From positions 1,674,001 through 1,738,000 of the forward strand of contig CBDDAA010000004.1 in NCBI GenBank assembly GCA_965224675.1: 64,000 bases of DNA, written 5' to 3'. The translations under genes and the position numbers were made by a program. Shown piece by piece: positions 8,214 through 16,708 of this stretch. Source of the DNA: UBA7957 sp965224675. GTDB lineage: Bacteria; Pseudomonadota; Gammaproteobacteria; Granulosicoccales; Granulosicoccaceae. The number at the start of each line of letters is the position of its first letter. Position 1 is the stretch's first letter. Below the pieces are notes generated by a model that had not been told where the DNA came from, did not search any database, and was given only the letters and a program-made list of their open reading frames with translations.

Positions 8214-9281
8214 TCACGCATAGACAATTCCATCAAATAGTTTTCTGGCGGTACGGAGAATGGCTGCGCTCTGAAAGTTCATTTTTGTGTCAAAATCCAG
8301 GGTAACGGTTGTTTCACCTGAGGGGTGTTCAATCCTCAATGTTTTTTGACTTCCTTCAGGGATCGAGCACATTTTATTGGCCGGTGAATCGCTAAGCGTA
8401 CAAGCTGTTGCCACACTGATTGCACCCAGGGCACCGATTGAGGCATGGCAACGATGTGGGATAAAACTACGTGTTGATAGGGTACCGCCATGCTTAGGGT
8501 GACTGATTAAGGTCATTTTAGGAACTGTCTTTTCAGTAACATCACCCAGATTCATTATTTGTCCCGCCTGGATTCTTATGGACTCCAGCTGGCGTCTCAG
8601 TGTGCTATTCGCCTCCAGCTGTTCACGGGTTTCCTCACCACTAATGCCCATATCCTCAGCAGGCAACAAAACGACCGGCATTCCGTTATCGATGCAAGTC
8701 AGGGTAATGCCGTCAATGACATCCACTTTGTTACCACTGGGCAGCAGCGACCCACAAGTGGAGCCAGCTATATCCCTAAAAGTGATAAACGTAGGGCTGG
8801 CACTTCCAGGCACCCCATCAATGCGGGCATTACCCGCGTAAATTGGGCACCCATCTATAGTATGAATCGATTGCACGGCAACTTGTTGAGTATTTTGCAT
8901 GTATATACTCACCTCAGTTTTGTTGTCTGTGGCTTGTACCAGACCGCGCTCGATTGAAAACGGACCCACACCGGCTAGAATGTTACCGCAATTCTGTGTA
9001 TCACTGACCTTGGCTTTATCGACCATAATCTGTAAAAACAGGTAGTCAACATCCACACCTTTGCGTGAAGATGGACTCACAATGGCGACTTTCGACGTGA
9101 GTGGGTCAGCGCCTCCCATGCCATCGATCTGTAATGGATCAGGTGAACCCATGATCCGGAGCAAAAAACTGTCCCGCTCTTTTTGTGATTGCGGCAGATC
9201 GCTGGCAAGAAAATAACCGGCTTTTGAGGTCCCGCCACGCATCCACATACAAGGTGCTGAATTAAATGTATTTGAGGCCAT
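8214..9281 (-). CDS. galD: 4-oxalomesaconate tautomerase (PrpF superfamily)
   Basis: 355 residues if started at the ATG at 9281 (MASNTFNSAPCMWMRGGTSK), which gives the normal PrpF/GalD N-terminus and a 20-base overlap with the upstream aldolase gene; the longer reading from 9329 only adds aldolase-frame sequence. Motifs: MRGGTSKAGYF, GSPDPLQIDGMGG, CGNILAGVGPF (active-site Cys region) and RTARKLFDGIVY at the end. GalD of Pseudomonas interconverts keto and enol forms of 4-oxalomesaconate in gallate/protocatechuate meta-cleavage. Context in this operon makes that role more likely than methylaconitate isomerisation (PrpF). Confidence 0.85.
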   Translation of the reverse strand: MASNTFNSAPCMWMRGGTSKAGYFLASDLPQSQKERDSFLLRIMGSPDPLQIDGMGGADPLTSKVAIVSPSSRKGVDVDYLFLQIMVDKAKVSDTQNCGNILAGVGPFSIERGLVQATDNKTEVSIYMQNTQQVAVQSIHTIDGCPIYAGNARIDGVPGSASPTFITFRDIAGSTCGSLLPSGNKVDVIDGITLTCIDNGMPVVLLPAEDMGISGEETREQLEANSTLRRQLESIRIQAGQIMNLGDVTEKTVPKMTLISHPKHGGTLSTRSFIPHRCHASIGALGAISVATACTLSDSPANKMCSIPEGSQKTLRIEHPSGETTVTLDFDTKMNFQSAAILRTARKLFDGIVYA

Positions 9282-9933
9282 TATCTTTAAGCCGTTTTCG
9301 CATATCATACATATCCAGACCCAACTCACCGGCAGCGAGTCGCTGGCGCTTCTCCTCTTCTTGAATCAAGCGTGATTGAGCCTTCTCAAGCACTTCTGCT
9401 GACTCTTCACGGCGCACGATACAAACACCATCATCATCGGCAACAATTACATCACCCGGATTAATCAATTGATTGGCGCAGACAATAGGAATATTTACAG
9501 AACCCAGGGTCTCTTTTACCGTCCCTTGTGCAAATATTGTTTTAGACCAAACTGGAAAGCCCATTGCACTAAGCTCACGGATGTCACGAACACCGGCATC
9601 AATGACTAATCCAACGCCACCTCGTGCCCGCATTGAGGTGGCTAACAAATCACCAAAATAACCCGCTTCAGACACTGAGGTGGGTGCCAGCACCAGGATA
9701 TCACCCTGTTTTACCTGTTCAATGGCAACGTGAAGCATCCAGTTATCGGCTGGCGGTGCCGAGATTGTAATCGCCGATGCAGCGAGTCTGGCGCCCGCAT
9801 AAATAGGGCGTAAATGGGGTGCCAACAAGCCTTTTCGTCCTTGCGCTTCATGCACTGTGGCAACCCCGCATTCTGCCAGTGCGGCGATGATCTCAGGCTC
9901 GGCTCTTGCAATCGATTGCACCACAACACTCAT
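9262..9933 (-). CDS. ligK: 4-carboxy-4-hydroxy-2-oxoadipate / HMG aldolase (RraA-like)
   Basis: 223 residues of the RraA-like class II pyruvate aldolase fold. The last pathway step splits 4-carboxy-4-hydroxy-2-oxoadipate to pyruvate and oxaloacetate. Diagnostic sequence is GDLLATSMRARGGVGLVIDAG (residues about 92-112), which contains the substrate/Mg-binding Gly-Asp and the Arg of this family, followed by GVRDIRE and VIVADDDGVCIV. The C-terminal helix with LGLDMYDMRKRL is typical of proteobacterial HMG aldolases rather than the RNase E regulator RraA. It overlaps galB upstream by 4 bases and galD downstream by 20, so translation is coupled. Also called galC or proA in other hosts. Confidence 0.9.
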   Translation of the reverse strand: MSVVVQSIARAEPEIIAALAECGVATVHEAQGRKGLLAPHLRPIYAGARLAASAITISAPPADNWMLHVAIEQVKQGDILVLAPTSVSEAGYFGDLLATSMRARGGVGLVIDAGVRDIRELSAMGFPVWSKTIFAQGTVKETLGSVNIPIVCANQLINPGDVIVADDDGVCIVRREESAEVLEKAQSRLIQEEEKRQRLAAGELGLDMYDMRKRLKDNGLKYI

Positions 9934-10667
9934 GCCAGACTGTCCACAGTTCGCGGGTAAACTGATTGAAATCCTTCAGCGTATTTTGCTGATCGCCCAC
10001 CAGCCTGACCACCCGAGTTACGGCGAAAGTGATTACCGCGATTTTCTGCCAGATTGGTATAAAACTGCCAAAGGTGCTCCTGGCCCTGCATGCACTCAAT
10101 GGCGGCCCGTTTATTATCCCAAACATCGCTGATGTCCAGAAAAACATCGGGTTTCCAGGCCATTTGCTCACTCTGGTGAGGTTCAAACAAGTAAAGTTGG
10201 GGGGCGCCCAATACCTTTTCTCCGGGTTTGTGTCCCCATGCTTGTGCAATCATACGACACTCCATCGTAACCTGAGTGGCATAGGCGTGATCTGTATTGT
10301 AGGGGTCATAGTGTGAGTGGCTGAGCATAAAGGTTGGCTGAATTTTTCGCATTAGATCCACCAGCATGTATTTTGCATCTGTGTCCAGCTTGAGCGGGTA
10401 GTCACCAAGATCAAAAAACTGAATGTCATAGGCGTTCAGCGCTTTCGCTGCAGCTTCAGCTTCAGCACGACGTGCCATTTTAACTTGTTCGAGACTGCTT
10501 CCCGCCTGCTTCCAAAGTTTCGCCGATTCACCCCGTTCCCCATAGGATAAACAGACAATGGTGACCTCATAACCCAATTTTTGATGAAGCGCGATGGCAC
10601 CACCTGCGCGCCAGACAAAATCAGCGGCGTGTGCGCTTGTCACCAGTGCAGACTTTTTGATTGGCAT
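9930..10667 (-). CDS. galB: 4-oxalomesaconate hydratase, GalB type (PIG-L/LmbE fold)
   Basis: 245 residues of the PIG-L/LmbE zinc hydrolase fold. The usual AHPDD motif is altered to SAHAADFVWRAGG (His13, Asp16), as in GalB of Pseudomonas putida, which hydrates 4-oxalomesaconate to 4-carboxy-4-hydroxy-2-oxoadipate. Further GalB-like segments: SYGERGES, LGDYPL, LSHSHYDPYNTDHAYA and DVFLDISDVWDNKRAA. It is the first gene of the reverse-strand operon. No LigJ-type hydratase (amidohydrolase) is present, so this pathway uses the Pseudomonas-type hydratase together with Sphingobium-type ligI/ligC steps. Confidence 0.87.
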   Translation of the reverse strand: MPIKKSALVTSAHAADFVWRAGGAIALHQKLGYEVTIVCLSYGERGESAKLWKQAGSSLEQVKMARRAEAEAAAKALNAYDIQFFDLGDYPLKLDTDAKYMLVDLMRKIQPTFMLSHSHYDPYNTDHAYATQVTMECRMIAQAWGHKPGEKVLGAPQLYLFEPHQSEQMAWKPDVFLDISDVWDNKRAAIECMQGQEHLWQFYTNLAENRGNHFRRNSGGQAGGRSAKYAEGFQSVYPRTVDSLA

Positions 10668-10862
10668 AATTTTTCAGGCCCATTAATTTTGTATGAAACA
10701 TGACACTAGATTAACGATCAATTTTGTTTGAATCAATTTTAAAAGGCAACAATTTGTAGCGTTGCGATGAAATACACGCAGGCAGTACTGACCATTGCAT
10801 GATAAAATCGCCTCAGTGTCAAAGTTTTGCATATGCAATGATTGCGTAAAGGAGCAGAGGTG
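10668..10862. promoter_or_regulatory. Divergent control region with a 12-bp palindrome
   Basis: This 195-base region separates the reverse-strand galB-ligK-galD-ligI-ligA-ligB operon from ligC on the forward strand, so it should hold both promoters. It contains the perfect palindrome TTGCATATGCAA at 10827-10838, 25 bases before the ligC start and next to its ribosome-binding site (AAAGGAG). That position would suit a repressor operator for ligC; it is farther from galB. No regulator gene adjoins it, so the cognate protein must be encoded elsewhere. Promoter elements were not assigned with confidence. Confidence 0.45.
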
Positions 10863-11810
10863 ATGAGCATAAAATTATGTGTCGCGGGCGCTTCCGGTGC
10901 TTTTGGGCTAAAGCACCTGGATGCACTGAGTACAATAAATGATGTTGAGATTGCCTCCATAGTTGGTGCACCCGCAAGTAATCTTGAAGATTTTGCTAAT
11001 GAGCGAAATATAGCCCACTGGTGTGATGATTTGGCTGAAAGTCTGGCTCTGCCCGAGGTAGACGCTGTTATTCTCGCAACACCGACACAATTGCACACTG
11101 CACAGGCAATTCAGTGCCTGCAGGCTGGCAAACACGTGATGGTTGAAATTCCGATGGCTGACAATCGGGCTGATGCTGAACGTCTGGTGGAGGTGCAAAA
11201 ACAAACCGCTCTGGTGGCAATGGCTGGCCACACCCGCCGTTTTAACCCCAGTCACCAATGGATGCACAACAAAATTCTGGCAGGTGAATTAAATCTTCAG
11301 CAATTGGAAGTGCAAACTTTCTTTTTTCGACGTACCAATATGAATGCCCTCGGTAAACCACGCTCCTGGACTGATCATCTATTATGGCACCATGCTTGTC
11401 ATACTGTTGACTTGTTTCAATATCAGACAGGTGAAGTGGCGACTCAATTCCAGGCCATGCAAGGGCCTGTTCATCCTGAACTGGGTATAGCGATGGACAT
11501 GAGTATTGCTTTGAAAGTCACCTCTGGTGCAATTTGCACACTGTCACTCTCCTTTAATAACGACGGACCACTAGGCACTTTTTTCCGCTATATTTGTGAT
11601 AATGGAACTTATATTGCGCGATATGACGATTTGCTGGATGGTTATGAAAAACCGATTGACTTGACGAATGTTGCACCTTCGATGAATGGAATAGAATTGC
11701 AGGACAGGGAATTTATTGCAGCCATTAAAGAGAAGCGTGAACCCAATGCCAGTGTTGCACAATGCCTGCCGGCAATGTACACACTTGATCAACTCGAACG
11801 ATGTTTATAA
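10863..11810 (+). CDS. ligC: 4-carboxy-2-hydroxymuconate-6-semialdehyde dehydrogenase
   Basis: 315 residues of the Gfo/Idh/MocA family: Rossmann domain with CVAGASGAFGLKHLDAL for NADP binding, ATPTQLHTAQ, and the EIPMADN segment where other members have EKP, then a C-terminal alpha/beta dimerisation domain with HHACHTVDLFQYQTGE. LigC-type enzymes oxidise the hemiacetal of the ring-cleavage product to 2-pyrone-4,6-dicarboxylate, the substrate of LigI. The ATG at 10863 is preceded by AAAGGAGCAGAGG and is preferred to the GTG-type start at 10842. Divergent from the lig operon. Assignment combines family and context. Confidence 0.85.
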   Translation: MSIKLCVAGASGAFGLKHLDALSTINDVEIASIVGAPASNLEDFANERNIAHWCDDLAESLALPEVDAVILATPTQLHTAQAIQCLQAGKHVMVEIPMADNRADAERLVEVQKQTALVAMAGHTRRFNPSHQWMHNKILAGELNLQQLEVQTFFFRRTNMNALGKPRSWTDHLLWHHACHTVDLFQYQTGEVATQFQAMQGPVHPELGIAMDMSIALKVTSGAICTLSLSFNNDGPLGTFFRYICDNGTYIARYDDLLDGYEKPIDLTNVAPSMNGIELQDREFIAAIKEKREPNASVAQCLPAMYTLDQLERCL

Positions 11811-11842
11811 CGGTATTATTTAACATTTGTCTGCATGATTAA

Positions 11843-12568
11843 TTGAACGAATTTATTCTTATAATCATTGCCTTATTCACTTCTTCGATCACGGCTGTTT
11901 TTGGTCTGGGCGGCGGTTTAATACTGATTGCGTTTATGCCTGGGTTATTACCACCCGCAGCGATTATTCCTGTGCATGGGGTCGCTCAGCTCGCCTCTAA
12001 CATAAGTCGTGCTGCATTCAGTTATAAAGAGATTCATTGGGAATTCGCCTTGGCTTTTTTTATAGGTGCAGTAGCTGGTGGACTGTTGGCTGCACAGATA
12101 GCCTTATTAATAAACCTGAATTATATTCCGTATTTTATAGCCGCTTTCATCTTGGTCAATGTATGGGGTCCACCGCTTGAGTTTAGAGAAAATCCAAGAG
12201 GTGAATTTATTACTATTGGTTTTTTGCAAACTGCAACGGGCATGTTGGTAGGCGCTACGGGGCCATTAGGACAATCTACATTGTTACGCAAAGGCTTGGC
12301 CCGAGATGCCTTAGTGGCAACGTCAGCATTATTTATGGCTATCAACCATTTATTAAAAGTTGTAATTTTTAGTTTTATCGGTTTTTCATTCGTGCAGTAT
12401 TGGCCGCTGTGCCTTGGAATGATGCTGTCGGTGGTGATAGGTTCATATATTGGAACCTTAATGCGTCAGCGGGTGCCGAGTGAAAAGTTCCACATTATTT
12501 TAAAATTATTACTGACAGCGCTTGCTTTGCGAATGATTGTAAACACCTCAATCAATCAATCGCTGTAA
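11843..12568 (+). CDS. TauE/SafE (TSUP) family membrane permease
   Basis: 241 residues with about seven hydrophobic helices and the two-repeat TSUP pattern: GLGGGLILIAFMPGLLP near the N-terminus and GATGPLGQSTLLRKGL in the second half. TSUP proteins move sulfite, sulfonates or small organic anions across the inner membrane. It starts with TTG at 11843, 32 bases after ligC and in the same direction, so it is probably co-transcribed. By context it may carry an aromatic acid or pathway intermediate; that substrate is inference. No 4-hydroxybenzoate MFS transporter (PcaK) is found here. Confidence 0.75.
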   Translation: MNEFILIIIALFTSSITAVFGLGGGLILIAFMPGLLPPAAIIPVHGVAQLASNISRAAFSYKEIHWEFALAFFIGAVAGGLLAAQIALLINLNYIPYFIAAFILVNVWGPPLEFRENPRGEFITIGFLQTATGMLVGATGPLGQSTLLRKGLARDALVATSALFMAINHLLKVVIFSFIGFSFVQYWPLCLGMMLSVVIGSYIGTLMRQRVPSEKFHIILKLLLTALALRMIVNTSINQSL

Positions 12569-12719
12569 CTCGTTCGGCAAACTGCAGAAGCGCGACAAAG
12601 ATGCGCTGCGCGAACAGTAAACAAATCAACTCAATAAAAAGCCTGTTACGTGACATGGCAATTCTACATTGCAACAGTGTATCATTCACACCTTGCTAAA
12701 CACGAAGAAGAATGCATTT

Positions 12720-13901
12720 ATGACTCAGATCGGGACCCCTCTATCAGCCAGTGCTACTCGAATTTTGTTTTGCGGTGGCGGTGAACTCGGCAAAGAAGTG
12801 GTAATTGAATGCCAAAGGTTAGGTGCAGAGGTGATTGTGGTTGATCGATATGCCAGTGCACCTGCGATGCAGGTTGCACATCGCAGCCACGTCATTTCAA
12901 TGCTTGATGGAAAAGCACTGCGTGCGATTATTGAATCAGAAAAACCAGACTATATTGTGCCGGAAATTGAAGCGATCGCCACCGACACGTTGATTGAACT
13001 CGAGACTGAGGGTTTTCATGTAATCCCAACGGCCAAAGCTGCTCAGCTTACAATGAACCGTGAAGGTATTCGGCGTCTGGCTGCAGAGACACTGGGTATA
13101 AAAACATCACCCTATCGATTTGCTCAAACTCGCTCTGAATTTGAAGAAGCCGTTTCCCAAATTGGTCTGCCGTGCGTGGTGAAACCCATTATGAGTTCGT
13201 CAGGAAAAGGGCAAAGCACCGTGCGGTCTGCGCATGATATCGACAAAGCATGGCTCTACGCGCAAGAGGGCGGGCGAAGTGGTGCAGGAGCCGTTATTGT
13301 TGAAGGTTTTGTTGAATTTGATTATGAAATCACTCAGCTAACCGTTCGGCATATTGGTGGCACCCATTTCTGCGAACCAGTTGGTCACGTACAAGTTAAT
13401 GGTGACTATAGACAATCATGGCAACCCCAGGCAATGAGTTCGTCAGCATTGGACAAAGCGCGTGAGATTGCCGAAAAAATCACCACAGAACTGGGGGGCA
13501 GGGGTATTTTTGGGGTCGAGTTATTTATCAAGGGTGATGAAGTCATTTTTAGCGAAGTGTCCCCCCGTCCTCATGATACAGGTATGGTCACCATGATTTC
13601 ACAAGACTTGTCTCAGTTTGCCCTGCATGCGCGCGCCATTCTGGGGCTGCCTATTCCCAATATCCATTTTCACGGACCCTCTGCAAGTAGTGCGCTTATC
13701 GTTGAAGGTGCTTCCAGGCAAGTGTGTTTCGGTGGACTGGACCAGGCACTGCAGATACCTGACACACAATTGCGATTATTTGGCAAACCGGAAGTACAGG
13801 GCGAGCGGCGTATGGGGGTGGCGTTGGCGCGTGCGCCAACCGTTGAACAAGCGGTCGATAAAGCCAAACGGGTTTCGGCAGCCGTTAAAGTGGCATTGTG
13901 A
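12720..13901 (+). CDS. purT: Formate-dependent phosphoribosylglycinamide formyltransferase
   Basis: 393 residues from the ATG at 12720 (E. coli PurT 392). An ATP-grasp enzyme that makes formyl-GAR from formate, ATP and GAR in purine synthesis, independent of folate. Family segments: FCGGGELGKEVVIECQRLG at the N-terminus, EIEAIATD, CVVKPIMSSSGKGQS (ATP-grasp P-loop-like), EGFVEFDYEIT, EPVGHVQ and FSEVSPRPHDTGMVT, which carries Mg ligands. A start at 12669 would add 17 residues not found in the family; GAAGAAG lies upstream of the chosen ATG. It is a single gene between the aromatic cluster and the repeat element at 14012. Confidence 0.95.
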   Translation: MTQIGTPLSASATRILFCGGGELGKEVVIECQRLGAEVIVVDRYASAPAMQVAHRSHVISMLDGKALRAIIESEKPDYIVPEIEAIATDTLIELETEGFHVIPTAKAAQLTMNREGIRRLAAETLGIKTSPYRFAQTRSEFEEAVSQIGLPCVVKPIMSSSGKGQSTVRSAHDIDKAWLYAQEGGRSGAGAVIVEGFVEFDYEITQLTVRHIGGTHFCEPVGHVQVNGDYRQSWQPQAMSSSALDKAREIAEKITTELGGRGIFGVELFIKGDEVIFSEVSPRPHDTGMVTMISQDLSQFALHARAILGLPIPNIHFHGPSASSALIVEGASRQVCFGGLDQALQIPDTQLRLFGKPEVQGERRMGVALARAPTVEQAVDKAKRVSAAVKVAL

Positions 13902-13943
13902 GTTAAATACACAATGCGTGGGTCGATTGATTATTCATCGGCT

Positions 13944-13965
13944 TAACATCTCTGAACAGATGTTA
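13944..13965 (+). terminator. Hairpin after purT
   Basis: TAACATCT and AGATGTTA form a perfect 8-bp stem around CTGAAC, about 43 bases after the purT stop. An AATTAAG tract follows instead of a T-run, so its strength as a terminator is uncertain. Confidence 0.4.
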
Positions 13966-14011
13966 ATTAAGCCAAACCTTTCAATGCGATCTGTTTCGAG
14001 GCTTTACTTAT

Positions 14012-14185
14012 ACCTGAATCCGTGACTTCACTACGGCATGGCGCGCAAGCTCTTGAATCCACAGCAGTTTAAAAAATACCTGCTTAACCGAAGAGTGAAG
14101 CTAAGATTTTTGTAAATCCACTGTAAATCCACTGTAAATCCAATATCTTACACCTCATTTGCGCATTGAAATCACGGATTCAGGT
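14012..14185. mobile_element. MITE-like repeat element, copy A
   Basis: A 174-base non-coding element bounded by 19-base inverted repeats: ACCTGAATCCGTGACTTCA at 14012-14030 and its complement, with one mismatch, at 14167-14185. Its inside resembles the element at 19020-19184 (shared CAAGCTCT-GAA-CCA, a CTTAACCG-like core and AATCTTACAC near the right end). It also carries three tandem copies of TGTAAATCCAC (14111-14142) that copy B lacks. The right repeat enters the 3' end of the yceI-like gene and supplies its stop. It encodes no protein, so it would depend on a transposase elsewhere. Confidence 0.65.
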
Positions 14186-14753
14186 TAAATACCAGAGAAA
14201 AACTGACTGGGACCGAAATCGGTATACTGGATAAATTTGCAATCAGGCGCAGTGCCTCAATGCCGCCCACCAAACCAAAATCACCGGCATTAACGATTAC
14301 CGGCTGTGCGCTGGTGACAAATAATTGCTCCCCAACCCGTGTCGCCAATGCCTTGATCTTTACTGTCTTTTCTGCGCCGTGTAATGATAATGTGGCCTCT
14401 GAGTCGATTACGGTTATCTGACCATCCTGCACACTGTCTGCGATATGAGCAGAAAGCTCTGCAACTGGAAACATGCCAGTTTCAAACAGCATTTCCCGCA
14501 TGCGAATGTTTCTTATATCAATATTGGTTTGCACACTATCCAGCGCAATACGGATGGTTAGTTTGCCATCATCCGAAAGAGATCCACTAATATCGGAAAA
14601 TGTATGCACCTCGCCAACTCTGCCTTTTTTGATACTGACAAAACTAAGCGTTGATTGGGAAGGATCGAGTGACATGTCAGCGTGTGCGCCTGAACTTAGC
14701 AAAAGCATGAAAACTGGAATCAGCATGTTTATAAGCACAAATTTTCTTTTCAT
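14172..14753 (-). CDS. YceI-family periplasmic lipid-binding protein
   Basis: 193 residues with a signal peptide (about 1-25, ending GAHA) and the YceI lipocalin-like barrel: DPSQSTLSFVSIKKG, FSDISGSLSDDGKL, DSVQTNIDIRNIRMREMLFE and FPVAELSAHI. Members bind isoprenoids such as polyprenyl chains in the periplasm. The last four residues (NLNP) and the TGA stop come from the inverted repeat of the adjoining MITE-like element, so the native C-terminus was probably replaced. It is divergent from an ECF sigma gene, a common YceI neighbour, with about 100 bases between them. Confidence 0.85.
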   Translation of the reverse strand: MKRKFVLINMLIPVFMLLLSSGAHADMSLDPSQSTLSFVSIKKGRVGEVHTFSDISGSLSDDGKLTIRIALDSVQTNIDIRNIRMREMLFETGMFPVAELSAHIADSVQDGQITVIDSEATLSLHGAEKTVKIKALATRVGEQLFVTSAQPVIVNAGDFGLVGGIEALRLIANLSSIPISVPVSFSLVFNLNP

Positions 14754-14857
14754 ATTCTCTCCGTTTGTGGATTTTTTGTAAAAGACAATTGCTTAACACC
14801 TGAGGCTTGATTTTAATCCCTGCTGATTTAAATAATCCATTGCTGCATAATAAAGCG

Positions 14858-15412
14858 ATGAGCAAAGCCAATTCTGAATGCGAATTTTCATTAGCGCTAA
14901 CACAACTCGTTCCGCGTTTGTCTCGTTATGCACGGGTGCTGACACATTCACAAACCGATGCTGATGATCTGTTGCAGGCAACGCTGGAACGTGCGTTGAT
15001 CAAACAGCATCAGTGGCGGGAGGGCACTCAGCTTGATCGTTGGGTATTTACAATCCAGAGTTCAATCTGGAAAAACAATCTTCGGGCGCAAAGTACTCGA
15101 CATGTAAATGAGGATCAGTGTGTAGATGACTTGATAGAACCTAATCGTACCAATGATCCGCAACGGACTTTTTTGCTTCAACAAGTGTTAAGGCAGGTAA
15201 TGGTGCTTCCAGAAGTCCAACGTGTGCCGGTATTACTGGTGTATGTTGAAGGATTCAGCTATCAGGAATCTGCAGACATCCTGGCACTGCCAATCGGCAC
15301 CTTGATGAGTCGATTGGCTCGGGCGCGAACGCAGTTGGCAAGTCATTTTCAGGCATCTACAGTGAAAACCGAAAATCGTTATCCCGGCTTTGCAGATTGG
15401 GTAAAATCATGA
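14858..15412 (+). CDS. ECF-type RNA polymerase sigma factor
   Basis: 184 residues from the ATG at 14858; a TTG start at 14807 would add an atypical N-terminus. Sigma region 2 is seen in TQLVPRLSRYARVLTHSQTD and ADDLLQATLERAL, with the core-binding/-10 part in LDRWVFTIQSSIWKNNLR. Region 4 with its helix-turn-helix is VEGFSYQESADILALP and GTLMSRLARAR. It overlaps the following anti-sigma gene by ATGA, so the two are co-expressed. It is divergent from the yceI-like gene, a likely member of its regulon. The inducing stress cannot be read from sequence. Confidence 0.88.
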   Translation: MSKANSECEFSLALTQLVPRLSRYARVLTHSQTDADDLLQATLERALIKQHQWREGTQLDRWVFTIQSSIWKNNLRAQSTRHVNEDQCVDDLIEPNRTNDPQRTFLLQQVLRQVMVLPEVQRVPVLLVYVEGFSYQESADILALPIGTLMSRLARARTQLASHFQASTVKTENRYPGFADWVKS

Positions 15413-16197
15413 ATGATGTGAGCAAACTTCATCCTCGGGCCAGTGAGTTACTCGCCTACGCAGATAAGCGGCTTAATAAGCAACAACAGCAAAATATTGA
15501 AGCCTTGCTTTTGCAAGATCCCGATGCAGTTGAATTTTTAAAGCAACTCCAGGCGAGTGATCTGCCTTTTGCGAGCGCTTTTGAGCCACTTCTGCAAGTT
15601 AAGGATAACAAAACAATACAGGAATATATAAGTCGGGCAAACATGATGAATGCGACATCCAGATGGCCTTTGTTATGGAAAAATTTACCTGTTCGATTTG
15701 CCGCAGGCATAGTATTGGGTTTGGCACTGTCATTCATTTATCAACAATACAATACGGTTGATCGGCCCGACTGGCTAGTGCAGGTTGCAGAATATCAACA
15801 GCTTTATGTGCGCGAAACGGTGCAGGTAGCACCATTAGATACAGCGCAAATAGAACAATTAGAAGTGAAACTGGGTGATGTGTTGGGGACTCGACTGCGC
15901 ATCCCGGATTTATCTGAACAAGATTTAGTCTTTATGCGGGGCCAGATACTTAGCGTGAACCATGAACCACTTGTTCAGCTGGTCTACTTACCCAGCGAGG
16001 GTAAGCCGGTTGCGCTTTGCATAACGCCAAAACAGGCGGCGGTCAGCACGCCGGCAGCTGGGTCTGAAAGTGGATTATCGATGGTGCATTGGAATGATGA
16101 GACCAACAGTTTTGTATTAGTTGGTGATTATCCTGCTGAGCAATTAATGGAGAATGCGCATGTTGCACGAATTCAACTAGAGACCGTTCTCAATTGA
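15409..16197 (+). CDS. Membrane anti-sigma factor for the upstream ECF sigma
   Basis: 262 residues. The cytoplasmic N-terminal part (1-about 85) has the helical anti-sigma pattern (ASELLAYADKRLNKQQQQ, LLLQDPDAVEFLKQL) but lacks the His-x3-Cys-x2-Cys zinc finger. One membrane span follows (about 98-117, FAAGIVLGLALSFIYQQ), then a periplasmic domain of about 145 residues that I do not recognise. Its start codon overlaps the sigma stop (ATGA), the usual arrangement for a sigma/anti-sigma pair. Related proteins are often annotated as transmembrane regulators. Function is by context and topology. Confidence 0.75.
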   Translation: MNDVSKLHPRASELLAYADKRLNKQQQQNIEALLLQDPDAVEFLKQLQASDLPFASAFEPLLQVKDNKTIQEYISRANMMNATSRWPLLWKNLPVRFAAGIVLGLALSFIYQQYNTVDRPDWLVQVAEYQQLYVRETVQVAPLDTAQIEQLEVKLGDVLGTRLRIPDLSEQDLVFMRGQILSVNHEPLVQLVYLPSEGKPVALCITPKQAAVSTPAAGSESGLSMVHWNDETNSFVLVGDYPAEQLMENAHVARIQLETVLN

Positions 16198-16261
16198 CTT
16201 TACTCCACTCAGGCTTTTTGTATACTACAGGTTGTAATTCTAATCGCGGAATGTTTTGCAA

Positions 16262-16708
16262 ATGAACAATGCGTTGCAAGTCAGTGATGTCGCTAATGCT
16301 ATTCAATTGTCCGTAGCGCCCGTGTTATTGCTGGCGAGCGTCGGTGCATTGCTCAATGTACTGACCAGCAGGCTTTCAAGGGCTGTGAATCGTTATCGGG
16401 AATTATCGGCAAACGAGCCCCTGCATGCCCAAAGGAAAGTTCGGGAGGAGATCAATATCCAGGTCACACGCACACGATTGATTCACTGGTCTATCGTTTT
16501 GTGTACGATCTGCGCCTTGTTGATTTGTCTGGTCGTTGCATTAATGTTCATCAGCACTGAAATCAGTCGTAATTCTTCTACAGCAATCGCCGTGTTGTTT
16601 ATTGGCGCAATGGTTTCACTTGTTGCAGCATTGTTGTTGTTTTTGCAGGAGGTAAGTCTGGCGCTTAAGCTGATGAAGCATTATTCAAAGGTAAAGCTGG
16701 GTGAGTGA
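16262..16708 (+). CDS. DUF2721 membrane protein
   Basis: 148 residues from the ATG at 16262 (a TTG at 16256 is less likely). Three hydrophobic helices are seen: about 14-36 (SVAPVLLLASVGALLNVL), 77-99 and 105-128. The conserved DUF2721 part is the N-terminal AIQLSVAPVLLLASVGALL followed by the SRAVNRYREL basic segment. No function is known for the family. It stands alone after the anti-sigma gene, about 65 bases away, and has no obvious terminator. Confidence 0.75.
   Translation: MNNALQVSDVANAIQLSVAPVLLLASVGALLNVLTSRLSRAVNRYRELSANEPLHAQRKVREEINIQVTRTRLIHWSIVLCTICALLICLVVALMFISTEISRNSSTAIAVLFIGAMVSLVAALLLFLQEVSLALKLMKHYSKVKLGE

Noticed and set aside
8036..8236. 66-codon reverse frame between galD and ligI
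   Set aside because: It overlaps the galD end, lacks a good ribosome-binding site, and its sequence does not resemble a known protein; the 174-base gap is more likely non-coding.
13618..14025. 135-codon forward frame over the purT 3' end
   Set aside because: It lies in another frame inside purT; only its last residues fall in the repeat element, so it is a shadow.
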